Part shown: one piece after another, positions 53,408 to 61,438 of the stretch
How positions within the stretch are numbered: position 1 is the first letter of the stretch
Layout: each line of letters begins with the position of its first letter
Origin: ZC4RG30 sp039917615
GTDB lineage: Bacteria > Pseudomonadota > Gammaproteobacteria > Steroidobacterales > Steroidobacteraceae
Direction: 5' to 3'
DNA length: 64,000 bases
Assembly (NCBI GenBank): GCA_039917615.1
Contig: JBDSJD010000047.1
Coordinates: 1 to 64,000 of the forward strand
Position numbers and translations under genes: made by a program
Notes under the pieces: generated by a model
Told to the model about the DNA's origin: nothing
Database searches by the model: none
What the model saw: the letters and a program-made list of their open reading frames with translations, nothing else

Positions 53408-53561
53408 GCGCTGTTCTCCACTGACCATGCTCTCGGTGCCGTTCGCGCGCTGTTGAGCGCACGGAATTCAGTGTGCACCAGTGCGTCAGCACCGACAGTG
53501 GAGATCATGTGGAGAAGGGGTGGAGTTCCGGAGCGTCGCGGTGAACGACCCAGAACCGTTG

Positions 53562-54194
53562 CTACTTTGCGGGCACAGAGCGAGCCAATGTGACTGCCTT
53601 CGTCCTCATCTCGGACAACGCGCGCTGCGTCGCACGCTCCAGCGCCAGCACGATTTCGCTCATGCGATCAGCGGCCACCGGTTCGGAAGCCACACCATCG
53701 CAGCGACCCAACACCCGCCGCGGCGCACCGGTAATCAGCATGCACTCGATGGCAACTTCCACGCTTGGCAGTGCCCCACCCACTGCATATTCGGCCTCGA
53801 ATCGCCGGGCAGTGAGCAATAATTCAAAGTCGCTGGGCACGCCGGCGCGCTCCGTGCTGATGGTGGTCGTAAAGCCGTCCGCCCCGCCCATTGACTGCAG
53901 CACCAGCGCCAGCAGCACTTTGGACAGCGGCTCACCGAAATGGCTGGCGGCGTAGTAGTCCAGCTCGTTGCCTGAGCGCAGCAGGGCAATGCGGTCGGTA
54001 TCAAGCCCAGGATGCATCGAGGGCCGTGGCACCGACAGCACGGCAGCAAGCGGCTGGCCGCTGGTGGCGGCAGGCGCGGCATGCAACACGTATATGCGGT
54101 CCGGACCCGCGCTGCTCTTGAGAAGGCCACTGCAACCGGCGAGCAGCGCGACGTTGATCAGTGCCAGGGCCAGCAGCCGGCGGGTAAGTTTCAT
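53562..54194 (-). CDS. ABC-type transport auxiliary lipoprotein
   Basis: This 210-residue lipoprotein (lipobox LLAGC) has an ABC_trans_aux/PqiC-like domain. RIYVLHAAPA opens the mature part, then LSVPRPSMHPGLDTDRIALLRSGNELDYYAASHFGEPL, a family signature. It is the last gene of the mlaEFD-type operon, overlapping mlaD by 4 bases. It likely couples the MCE protein to the outer membrane, as PqiC does for PqiB. Terminal residues are Ala/Lys-rich. Confidence 0.88.
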   Translation of the reverse strand: MKLTRRLLALALINVALLAGCSGLLKSSAGPDRIYVLHAAPAATSGQPLAAVLSVPRPSMHPGLDTDRIALLRSGNELDYYAASHFGEPLSKVLLALVLQSMGGADGFTTTISTERAGVPSDFELLLTARRFEAEYAVGGALPSVEVAIECMLITGAPRRVLGRCDGVASEPVAADRMSEIVLALERATQRALSEMRTKAVTLARSVPAK

Positions 54195-55126
54195 CTCGGC
54201 ACCTCTACGCCACCGCGTTCGCGCTGATAGATCAGCTGCGATGGATTGTCCTTCAGGCTGCGTGACAGGTCGCGCACGGATTCCGCGGCGCTGCGCGCTT
54301 CTTCCAGCGTACGCTGCAGTTGCGGCAGGCCGTCATGCGTGAACTGTGCAACGCTGGCGCGATTCTCCGCAACGAAGCCGGTGATGCCCTCGGTCGCCTT
54401 CTCGAGATTTTCAGCGGTGACAGTCAGCCGCTCACCCAGCTGACGAACCTGCGGCGAGATGTCGTCGGCAGTGTTCTGCAAATTCGCCGCAAGTTTGCGC
54501 GCTTCCTGACTGGTGCTCTGCAGATCGCCGAGCAGCCTGTCGATATTGTGCATCGTGGTCGGCAGGCTGGCGCTGGCCGCATTCAGGTTCTTCACCATGT
54601 CCGCCAGCGCGGCGGTATTTTCCTGCGAAAAGATCAGCTGGGCGCGCTCCGTCAGCACGGCTGCACTGGCCGCAATTTCCGGCAGACTGTCGAGGAAGGT
54701 GTCGAACGTGGAGCGCATGGTGTTGATCACGGGATAGCGCTCGCTGGGAACCGGCGGCAGTATTTCCTTCCCCTTGGTGTTCTGCCGCAGGTCGATATAC
54801 AGCAGACCGGTGATGCCGAGCAGTGACAGCTCGGCCGTGGTCCTGTCGGAGATGGGCGTGGCCTCGTCGATTTCGGCGATCACCTGCACGCGCTCGGCAC
54901 TGCGGGTGTCGAGCTTGATGCGGGTTACCTTGCCGACTTCCACGCCCATGTAACGTACCGAACCGCCCTCGGAAAGCCCGGTGACGCTTCCCACGAAATA
55001 GATCTCGTGTGGCTTGAGGCTGTTCCGGTCGCGGCCTTCCGAGTACCAGTACACAAACATGCCCGCCATCACCGAAATCAGGATGACAAAGGCGCCGACC
55101 GCGCTGTAATTGGCTTCACGCTCCAC
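54191..55126 (-). CDS. mlaD: MlaD-type MCE-domain protein
   Basis: This 311-residue protein has one N-terminal membrane helix (SAVGAFVILISVMAGMFVYWY). The MCE domain (~35-120) has VTGLSEGGSVRYMGVEVGKVTRIKLD and ITGLLYIDLRQ. A long helical C-terminal part (~150-300) is rich in coiled coil. MCE hexamers form the periplasmic lipid channel of Mla-type transporters. It overlaps mlaF by 11 bases and the lipoprotein gene by 4. Confidence 0.92.
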   Translation of the reverse strand: MEREANYSAVGAFVILISVMAGMFVYWYSEGRDRNSLKPHEIYFVGSVTGLSEGGSVRYMGVEVGKVTRIKLDTRSAERVQVIAEIDEATPISDRTTAELSLLGITGLLYIDLRQNTKGKEILPPVPSERYPVINTMRSTFDTFLDSLPEIAASAAVLTERAQLIFSQENTAALADMVKNLNAASASLPTTMHNIDRLLGDLQSTSQEARKLAANLQNTADDISPQVRQLGERLTVTAENLEKATEGITGFVAENRASVAQFTHDGLPQLQRTLEEARSAAESVRDLSRSLKDNPSQLIYQRERGGVEVPR

Positions 55127-55904
55127 GTGCTGGCGCCCCTTCAGCGCCGAAGCGCGCCGCCCGCGTGCCGTGGAAATACGACTGTATCCACGGATGTGGG
55201 TGATCGACGATACGCTCGCGCGTGTCCTGAACCATGCGCCGGTCGACGATCACGCCGACGCGCCCACAGATGCGAAAGATCGTGTCAAGGTCATGGGTAA
55301 TCATCACCACCGTCAGCTGCAGCTCCTGCTGCAGATAGGCTATCAGGTCGTCGAAGGCAGCGGCACTTATCGGATCCAGGCCCGAAGTCGGCTCGTCGAG
55401 AAACAGCAGTTGCGGATCCAGCGCCAGCGCGCGGGCCAGCGCGGCGCGCTTGATCATGCCGCCGGACAGCTGCGCCGGATACTTTCCCGCCGCGTCTTCC
55501 GGTAATCCTACAAGACGCAGTTTCAGTCGCGCCAGCTCATCCATCGCCGCGCGCGGCAGGCGCAGGTGTTCGATCATGGGTAACTGGATGTTTTCGCGCA
55601 CGGTCAGCCCCGAAAACAATGCGCCGTTCTGGAAAGTCACACCGTAATTCGCCTTGGCCTCGCGCAACGCTTTGCCATGAAGTTGCGTCATGTCGACGCC
55701 TTCCACCAGCACCGAGCCAGCCTGCGGGCGGCGCAGCCCCAGGATCGTCCTAAGCAGCACCGACTTGCCGCTGCCGGAACCGCCGAGGATACCGAACACC
55801 TCGCCGCGCCGCACCTGCATGTCGAGACCGTCGTGCACCAGCTGGCGCCCGAGGCGGTTCACCACGCCCTTCACTTCGACTGCCAGTTCGTTCGGGGTGG
55901 CCAT
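55116..55904 (-). CDS. mlaF: MlaF-type ABC transporter ATPase
   Basis: This 262-residue ATPase has Walker A GGSGSGKS, a Q-loop in VTFQNGALFSGLTV, signature LSGGMIKRAALARAL, and Walker B LLFLDEPTSGLDP. The SGLTVxENI..P stretch and a Lys after the signature Gly-Gly-Met are typical of MlaF rather than generic importers. It powers phospholipid movement through MlaE/MlaD. Its ATG shares a base with the mlaE stop (TGATG). Confidence 0.93.
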   Translation of the reverse strand: MATPNELAVEVKGVVNRLGRQLVHDGLDMQVRRGEVFGILGGSGSGKSVLLRTILGLRRPQAGSVLVEGVDMTQLHGKALREAKANYGVTFQNGALFSGLTVRENIQLPMIEHLRLPRAAMDELARLKLRLVGLPEDAAGKYPAQLSGGMIKRAALARALALDPQLLFLDEPTSGLDPISAAAFDDLIAYLQQELQLTVVMITHDLDTIFRICGRVGVIVDRRMVQDTRERIVDHPHPWIQSYFHGTRAARFGAEGAPARGA

Positions 55905-57025
55905 CAGAAATCGATTTTCATGAAGAAGACTGCAAACATTGCATCAGCCAGCAACACCAGGAAGATGGCCTGCACCACGGCCACGGTGGTCAGACGGCCC
56001 AGTTCGCGTGCGGACCCTTGCACCTGAAGGCCGCGATACGTGCCGGCCATCGCGATCAAGATCGCGAATACCGGCGCTTTGACGATACCCGCCCAGAATG
56101 TCGTCGATGCAATCGCCTCATTGGCACGCACGAGAAACTGCTGCAAGGGCATGTCGAGCAGGTAATGGCATAGCAGTGCGCCACCCGCGAGGCCGATGAT
56201 GTCGGCGATGAAAGTGAGCAGCGGCAGAGCAATGACCAGCCCCAGGATGCGTGGTAATACCAGCGTTTCCATCGCATCCACGCCCGTCGCATCGAGCGCG
56301 TCGATCTCCTCGTTGAGCTTCATCGAGCCGATCTCGGCAGCAAAGGCGCTGCCGGTGCGGCCGGCAACAATGATGGCCGTCAGCAGCACGCCAAGCTCGC
56401 GCAACACGCCAACGGTGACCAGATCCACCACGTAGATGTCCGCACCGTACTTCTGCGCCTGGCTGGCCGAGAGATAGGCAATGATCACACTGATCAGAAA
56501 CGCGATCAGCGCCACGATCGGAATGGCTGTGATGCCGGTGTCGTATACATGCCGCACCACGGAAATGGGCCGCAGTCGCCGCCAGCTACTGAAGATGCGA
56601 CCGAATACCACGGCCGCGTGGCCCACAAAGGCCAGGCCCTCGCGCATGTCCTTTAGGCGCTCCACCGCCGTGCGACCCAGGGCCTCCACGGGAGAATCGT
56701 CCTCGGCCGCGCGCAGGGCGCTGGGTTTCGCAGTGGGGTCGTCGAGCAGGGCACTGCGCACCAGCTGCAGCGCCTGCGGCTCGCCACCAACGAACTGCGC
56801 CGGAATGGACTTGGCAGCCAGCTGTCGCGTCAGGTCGTCGAGCACCCAGGCGCCTGCCATGTCCAGGCGCTTCGCGGTGGCTGCATCAATCTGCGTCTCG
56901 CGCACGCCTTCCAGATCCAGCTCACGAATCTCGGCCAGGATCTTGGGAACGAACGCCGCCCGCCATTCGCCCTGCAGCGCCAGTGTGAGTCGATCGCCGT
57001 CGCGTCGGCTTTCGAGGAAAGCCAT
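55904..57025 (-). CDS. mlaE: MlaE-type permease with fused N-terminal STAS-like domain
   Basis: This is a 373-residue protein. Residues 1-~95 look like a degenerate STAS domain (LTLALQGEWRA...LDMAGAWVLDDLTRQL) that in other operons is the separate MlaB. The rest is the MlaE membrane domain: AIPIVALIAFLISVIIAYLSA, GVLRELGVLLTAIIVAGRTGSAFAAEIGSM and KLNEEIDALDATGVDAM. No separate mlaB or mlaC is present in the operon, which fits the fused type. It is the first gene of the operon, divergent from mdh. Confidence 0.93.
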   Translation of the reverse strand: MAFLESRRDGDRLTLALQGEWRAAFVPKILAEIRELDLEGVRETQIDAATAKRLDMAGAWVLDDLTRQLAAKSIPAQFVGGEPQALQLVRSALLDDPTAKPSALRAAEDDSPVEALGRTAVERLKDMREGLAFVGHAAVVFGRIFSSWRRLRPISVVRHVYDTGITAIPIVALIAFLISVIIAYLSASQAQKYGADIYVVDLVTVGVLRELGVLLTAIIVAGRTGSAFAAEIGSMKLNEEIDALDATGVDAMETLVLPRILGLVIALPLLTFIADIIGLAGGALLCHYLLDMPLQQFLVRANEAIASTTFWAGIVKAPVFAILIAMAGTYRGLQVQGSARELGRLTTVAVVQAIFLVLLADAMFAVFFMKIDF

Positions 57026-57035
57026 CTATTACCTG

Positions 57036-57155
57036 TCAGGTGTCGTCGCTAATCTTCCGCAGACGAATCACGATGTACAGCATTCCGGCGGCCACGGCGA
57101 GTCCTAGCCGCAGGTTGAGTCCCGGAACGGCCTCTGCGCCATCGGGACCACCCAC
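57036..57155 (-). CDS. Possible 39-residue single-helix membrane protein
   Basis: A GTG at 57155 would give a product containing LRLGLAVAAGMLYIVIRLRKISDD, one membrane helix with a positive inside tail. It ends 10 bases before mlaE on the same strand. No strong ribosome binding site is seen and it overlaps the likely mdh promoter region, so it may be chance. Confidence 0.3.
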   Translation of the reverse strand: MGGPDGAEAVPGLNLRLGLAVAAGMLYIVIRLRKISDDT

Positions 57156-57210
57156 AGTCAACCTGTGCCGGTTTAGAATCCCGGACCTTTCCGCCCTGCC
57201 TGGAGACCTG

Positions 57211-58188
57211 ATGAAAAAGCCCGTCACCGTGACCATCACCGGCGCTGCCGGCCAGATCGGCTACGCCCTCGCCTTCCGCGTCGCCGCAGGTCAGCTGCTG
57301 GGCGACGACCAGCCGATCAACCTGCATCTGCTAGAGATCACGCCGACGTTGCCCGCGCTACAGGGCGTCGTGATGGAGCTGAACGATTGCGCATTTCCGC
57401 TGCTCAACAAGTGCGTGGCCACCGACGACGCGAAGGTCGCGTTCAAGGATAGCCAGGTGGCGTTGCTGGTGGGCGCGCGGCCGCGCGGCCCGGGCATGGA
57501 GCGCAAGGATCTGCTGCTGGCCAACGCGCAGATCTTCTCGGCGCAGGGCAAGGCGATGAACGAAGTCGCCGACCGGAACATCCGGGTGCTGGTGGTGGGC
57601 AACCCTGCCAACACCAATGCGCTGATCGCGCGTGCCAACGCGAAGGATCTGAACCCGCGCAATTTCACCGCAATGACGCGCCTGGATCACAACCGTGCGC
57701 TGTCGCAGCTGGCCGAGAAGACAGGCAGTCACACCACCGACATCCGCAAGCTCACGATCTGGGGCAACCATTCGTCGACCCAGTATCCCGATCTCTCGCA
57801 TGCCACCGTCGGCGGCAAGGCCGCGAAATCACTGGTGGACCAGAAGTGGATCGAGGAGACCTTCATCCCGGTGGTGCAGCAGCGCGGCGCGGCCATCATC
57901 AAGGCGCGTGGCGCTTCGTCCGCAGCCTCTGCCGCCGCGGCGGCCATCGATCACGTGCACACCTGGATGAAGGGCACGGCCGAGGGCGACTGGGTCAGCA
58001 TGGCCGTTCCTTCAGATGGCAGCTACGGCATCAAGGAAGGCTTGATCTATTCCTACCCGGTCACCACGAAGAACGGCGAGTACTCCATCGTGCAGGGCCT
58101 GGCGGTGGATGATTTCAGCCGCAAGCGCATGGATCTGAGCGAAGCCGAGCTGCGTGAAGAACGCGATGGGGTGAAAGACCTTCTGTAG
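57211..58188 (+). CDS. mdh: Malate dehydrogenase
   Basis: This 325-residue enzyme of the TCA cycle interconverts malate and oxaloacetate with NAD. The start at 57211 (MKKPVTVTITGAAGQIG) has TGGAG 6 bases upstream; the frame upstream is open but not homologous. NAD loop TGAAGQIGYALAFRVAAGQLLG, substrate residues in RPRGPGMERKDLL, and catalytic Asp-His in MTRLDHNRA and IWGNHSSTQYPD are all present. This is the longer form shared by cytosolic eukaryotic and many proteobacterial enzymes. Confidence 0.97.
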   Translation: MKKPVTVTITGAAGQIGYALAFRVAAGQLLGDDQPINLHLLEITPTLPALQGVVMELNDCAFPLLNKCVATDDAKVAFKDSQVALLVGARPRGPGMERKDLLLANAQIFSAQGKAMNEVADRNIRVLVVGNPANTNALIARANAKDLNPRNFTAMTRLDHNRALSQLAEKTGSHTTDIRKLTIWGNHSSTQYPDLSHATVGGKAAKSLVDQKWIEETFIPVVQQRGAAIIKARGASSAASAAAAAIDHVHTWMKGTAEGDWVSMAVPSDGSYGIKEGLIYSYPVTTKNGEYSIVQGLAVDDFSRKRMDLSEAELREERDGVKDLL

Positions 58189-58204
58189 CGCGTTGCCGCA
58201 AGGT

Positions 58205-58562
58205 TCACGGGAAAAACTCCGCGCCGGGCGGGCGACCACTGGAATCCCAGCGCTCGGAGGAATCCCAGTGTTCGGCGATCAGACCCGATTTCTCGTCGAT
58301 GCGGAACGCATCCACCCACGTCATTTCGTAGATCAGTTCGGGATGCGCGCGGTCTCGCACCTTGCGCGCCCACATCACCATCACGAGGTCGCGCTCGGCC
58401 ACGATGGAGATGATCGGAAAATTCGACACTGACTCTACCGGGCGCTTCGGACGTGCCCCGCCCAGCGTGCGCACGGGTGACATTGACCGGCGGACCTGCC
58501 ACCTGCGCCGCTGCAATGCCGGCAAACAGGGCAAGAACAATCCATGATGCCAGAGTGCGCAT
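58205..58562 (-). pseudogene. Broken exported SnoaL/NTF2-like gene
   Basis: ATG at 58562 opens a signal peptide (RTLASWIVLALFAGIAAAQ). In a different frame the 3' part reads ISIVAERDLVMVMWARKVRD and then YEMTWVDAFRIDEKSGLIAEHWD, the usual C-terminal half of a secreted SnoaL-like domain. The expected ~50 residues between them (including the LRFYD-like helix) are missing and a frameshift separates the parts. It is therefore a deletion/frameshift pseudogene, downstream of and convergent with mdh. Confidence 0.75.
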
Positions 58563-58651
58563 GGATCCCCCGGGAGGTGTCGGTACTCTGCCCGCGGAGT
58601 CTGGCACGATCCGCTCCTGGCAGTCGGCGGGCCAGCTGCAGCCACCGGCAA

Positions 58652-58690
58652 TTGACCCGCCTTCATCATGCGCATAGCATGCGCATGATG
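58652..58690 (+). promoter_or_regulatory. ccdAB promoter overlapped by a perfect 12-bp inverted-repeat operator
   Basis: TTGACC (58652-58657) and TAGCAT (58675-58680) have a 17-base spacer, a good sigma-70 arrangement. The inverted repeat CATCATGCGCAT (58664-58675) / ATGCGCATGATG (58679-58690), with a 3-base centre, sits exactly over the -10 box. A dimeric antitoxin bound here would block RNA polymerase. The predicted transcription start (~58687-58688) coincides with the ATG of ccdA, implying a leaderless message. Confidence 0.65.
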
Positions 58691-58939
58691 GAACCAGCCT
58701 TCGACAGCAGCGCCGGCAAGCGACCGGTGAACCTCACCCTCAATACCGACCTCGTCGATCGCGTGCGCAACCTCACCGGCAACCTCTCCGCGACAGTCGA
58801 GAAGCTGCTAGCCGACTACCTTGAGCAGCAGCGCCAGGAACGCCTGGGCCGGCACCGCGTCTCCGAAGCTGCGGCAGCGGCATGGAACACCTTCAACGGT
58901 GAACACGGCTCCATCGCCGACGAATTCTCGTCGCTCTGA
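58688..58939 (+). CDS. ccdA: CcdA-type antitoxin
   Basis: This is an 83-residue antitoxin. The N-terminal part (KRPVNLTLNTDLVDRVRNLTGNLSATVEKLLADYL) is a ribbon-helix-helix DNA-binding domain. The C-terminal part, ending in WNTFNGEHGSIADEFSSL, is the CcdB-neutralising tail. ATGs at 58679, 58685 and 58688 are in frame and none has a ribosome binding site. I chose 58688 because it matches the predicted transcription start. Its stop overlaps the ccdB start by one base (TGATG), usual for this pair. Confidence 0.9.
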   Translation: MEPAFDSSAGKRPVNLTLNTDLVDRVRNLTGNLSATVEKLLADYLEQQRQERLGRHRVSEAAAAAWNTFNGEHGSIADEFSSL

Positions 58940-59259
58940 TGGCGCAATTCGACGTCCACCGCAATCCCGGCCGGCAGGCCGACACCATTCCCTATGTTGT
59001 GGTTGTTCAGTCCTCGCAGTTCGACAGCTACCGACGCCGCGTGATCGTGCCGCTGGTGCGCGCCACCGTCCTGGGCAAGGTTGCTTTTGCCGCATTCAAT
59101 CCCGCCTTTCGCATTGGCGGCACGCAAGTCGTCCTGCACCCTCTTGAAATGGTGTCGATTCCTGTCGAGCAGCTGGGGAAGGTTGTCGGCTCGCTGGCCA
59201 CTGAAGGGCAAGTCATCATCGCGGCGCTCGACGAGTTGTTCAGTCGCGCGTGGCGATAG
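58939..59259 (+). CDS. ccdB: CcdB-type toxin (DNA gyrase poison)
   Basis: This 106-residue toxin of the CcdB/MazF fold shows FDVHRNPGRQADTIPYVVVVQSSQFD, RRRVIVPLVRA and VLHPLEMVSIPVEQLG. It ends DELFSRAW, near the end that in F-plasmid CcdB contacts gyrase. CcdB traps gyrase A-DNA complexes. The gene is complete and probably functional. Its 3' end overlaps the converging LysR gene by 20 bases. Confidence 0.92.
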   Translation: MAQFDVHRNPGRQADTIPYVVVVQSSQFDSYRRRVIVPLVRATVLGKVAFAAFNPAFRIGGTQVVLHPLEMVSIPVEQLGKVVGSLATEGQVIIAALDELFSRAWR

Positions 59260-60157
59260 CCGTGTTGCGCAGCTCGCGCGCGCCGCGCGCGGTCTGGATA
59301 AACGCGCGCACATAACCGGTCTCCCGGTCTGCCTCGCGCAAACCCAGATGGATTTGCTTCAGCACGCCCAGCCGACCCAGCCGCACGGGCGCCACCGGCA
59401 CACTCGCCGCATGTTCCTCCACCAGCCAACGCGGCAGCGCTGCGACACCGCGGCCCACAGCAACCATCTGCAGCATCAGGTCGGTGGACTCGATGGTCTT
59501 GTGGACGCGCGGATGCACGCCGGCCGGCGTAAGAAACAGGTTGTACACATCCAGCCGATCAGTCTCCACGGGATAGGTGATTAGCACCTCGCCCGCAAGC
59601 TGGGCTGGTTCAACGAACTGCGCCCCAGCCAGCGCGTGACTGCGGCTGACCACCAGCACCTGCTCGTAATCGAACACCGGCTCGAAATAAAGGCCCGGCT
59701 GCGCCTCCGGATCCGGCGTCACCAGCATGTCGATCTCATGATCGAGCAGCGCGCCGATGCCGCCGAAGCGGAATTTCTGTTTCACGTCGACATCCACATC
59801 CGGCCACTGCGGCATGTAGAGCGCCATGACTTTCAGCAACCACTGGTAACAGGGATGGCATTCCATGCCTATGTGCAGGCTGCCGCGCACCCCGCGGGCA
59901 TAGTCAGCCATCGTCTGTTCCGCCTGTTCGAGCTGTGGCAACACCCGGTTGGCGAGTTCCAGCAGATGGGTGCCGGCCTGTGTCAGCCGAAGCGATCGCC
60001 CCTGCCGTTCCCACATCGGTGTGCCCAGCCCCAGCTCCAGCTTGCGCATGGCGTGACTCAGGGCGGACTGCGTCAGGTGCAGTTTCTCCGCGGCCGCGGT
60101 CATGGATCCCTGACGCGCCACCTCCCTCACGATCATCAGATGACCACGCTCCAACAT
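59240..60157 (-). CDS. MetR-like LysR-family transcriptional regulator
   Basis: This is a 305-residue protein. The N-terminal winged helix-turn-helix reads LMIVREVARQGSMTAAAEKLHLTQSALSHAMRKLE; the effector domain follows with IGMECHPCYQWL, a MetR feature. The start at 60157 (MLERGHL) is preferred because a longer frame would run across the MetR box at 60174-60186. MetR uses homocysteine as coactivator. It diverges from a MetE-like gene and probably regulates it. Its 3' end overlaps ccdB. Confidence 0.88.
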   Translation of the reverse strand: MLERGHLMIVREVARQGSMTAAAEKLHLTQSALSHAMRKLELGLGTPMWERQGRSLRLTQAGTHLLELANRVLPQLEQAEQTMADYARGVRGSLHIGMECHPCYQWLLKVMALYMPQWPDVDVDVKQKFRFGGIGALLDHEIDMLVTPDPEAQPGLYFEPVFDYEQVLVVSRSHALAGAQFVEPAQLAGEVLITYPVETDRLDVYNLFLTPAGVHPRVHKTIESTDLMLQMVAVGRGVAALPRWLVEEHAASVPVAPVRLGRLGVLKQIHLGLREADRETGYVRAFIQTARGARELRNTAIATRD

Positions 60158-60173
60158 GGATATCCCCAATACA

Positions 60174-60207
60174 TGAACATAATTCATGGATACGTGAATT
60201 TATATCA
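60174..60207. promoter_or_regulatory. MetR box (perfect) and a second imperfect box
   Basis: TGAACATAATTCA (60174-60186) matches the TGAA-N5-TTCA consensus exactly. TGAATTTATATCA (60195-60207) matches with one change, one helical-turn multiple (21 bases) further right. Both lie between the divergent regulator and the MetE-like gene, in A+T-rich DNA, suggesting joint control and autoregulation. Confidence 0.75.
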
Positions 60208-60276
60208 CTTTTTTCATCTCTCGCTGCCACTACCATGCATCCCCACCCCCGAAGCTGACTGGAAGGATCCGCCCTC

Positions 60277-61428
60277 ATGACCGTCTCCCCCGCCCTGCAC
60301 ACACCAGCCGATTCGCATTTCCAGTTGCCCGCGCGCTACGACCATGTGGGCAGCTTCCTGCGTCCCGACTATCTGCTGCAGGCACGTGCGCGGCACGCGA
60401 CGGGCGAGATCGACGCGGCCGCGCTGCGCAAGGTCGAGGACCAGGCCATCACCGAGATCGTGCGCTTCCAGGAAAGCGTGGGCATGAAGGCGATCACCGA
60501 CGGCGAGTACCGTCGCACTTACTTTCACATCGATTTCCTGGATCAGCTGGGCGGTGTGAAGACCGCCGATCCGGTGACGATCGAAAACGCCGATGGCACG
60601 AAGTCCCTGGCGCCACCGGTGATGCGCGTACTCGACAAGGTGCGCCACGATCGCCCCATCGAAGTGGACAATTACCGCTACCTGCAAAGCCAGCTTGCAC
60701 ACGGCAGCGTCGCGAAGGTCGCCATTCCTTCGCCCACCATGCTGCATTTTCGCGGCGGTCGCGGCGGCATCAGCAAGGTTGCCTATCCCGAGCTCGAACC
60801 GGACTTTTACGACGACGTGGCGCGGGCCTATGGCGATGAGCTCAAGGCACTGCATGCCGCTGGTTGTCGCTACGTGCAGCTGGACGACACCAACCTTGCC
60901 TATCTCTGCGATCCGAAGATGCGCGAAGCAGCGCGTCTGCGCGGTGATGATCCTGCCGAACTGCCGCGCCGTTATGCAGGCTTCATCAACAAGGTCGTGG
61001 CGCTCAAGCCGGAAGGCATGCTGCTGGCCATGCACCTGTGCCGTGGCAACTTCAAGAGCAACTTCGCTGCCAGCGGCGACTACGAGCCGGTGGCCGAGGC
61101 GCTGCTGTCCGAGATGAACCTCGACGCCTACTTTTTGGAATATGACGACGCGCGCAGTGGCGATTTCCGTCCGTTGCGCTTCCTGCAGAAGGGCAAGACT
61201 GCAGTGCTGGGCCTGATCACGAGCAAGGTCGGCGCGATGGAAGACAAGGACGCCGTGAAGCGGCGCATCGACGAGGCGGCGAAGTACGCGCCGCTCGAAC
61301 AGCTGGCGCTGTCACCGCAGTGCGGCTTTGCCAGCACCGTTGAAGGCAATGACATCAGCTGGGACAACCAGCGCCGCAAGATGGAGCTGGTGGTGGACCT
61401 CGCCCGGGAGATCTGGGGCGACCGCTAG
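60277..61428 (+). CDS. Cobalamin-independent methionine synthase family protein (MetE C-terminal domain only)
   Basis: This 383-residue single-domain protein corresponds to the catalytic half of MetE and to YxjG-type proteins. The N-terminal domain of full-length MetE (~350 residues) is absent. It keeps RYDHVGSFLRPDYL and VQLDDTNLAYLCDP. Candidate zinc ligands are in LLAMHLCRGN (His, Cys), YFLEYDD (Glu) and LSPQCGFAS (Cys). It may methylate homocysteine from a simple donor or a corrinoid protein, rather than methyl-tetrahydrofolate polyglutamate. The MetR box upstream supports a role in methionine supply. Confidence 0.88.
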   Translation: MTVSPALHTPADSHFQLPARYDHVGSFLRPDYLLQARARHATGEIDAAALRKVEDQAITEIVRFQESVGMKAITDGEYRRTYFHIDFLDQLGGVKTADPVTIENADGTKSLAPPVMRVLDKVRHDRPIEVDNYRYLQSQLAHGSVAKVAIPSPTMLHFRGGRGGISKVAYPELEPDFYDDVARAYGDELKALHAAGCRYVQLDDTNLAYLCDPKMREAARLRGDDPAELPRRYAGFINKVVALKPEGMLLAMHLCRGNFKSNFAASGDYEPVAEALLSEMNLDAYFLEYDDARSGDFRPLRFLQKGKTAVLGLITSKVGAMEDKDAVKRRIDEAAKYAPLEQLALSPQCGFASTVEGNDISWDNQRRKMELVVDLAREIWGDR

Positions 61429-61438
61429 TCGCCCGGCC

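Noticed and set aside
60158..60276. SAM or cobalamin riboswitch upstream of the MetE-like gene
   Set aside because: The leader is too short and no conserved stem pattern is seen; MetR boxes explain regulation better.
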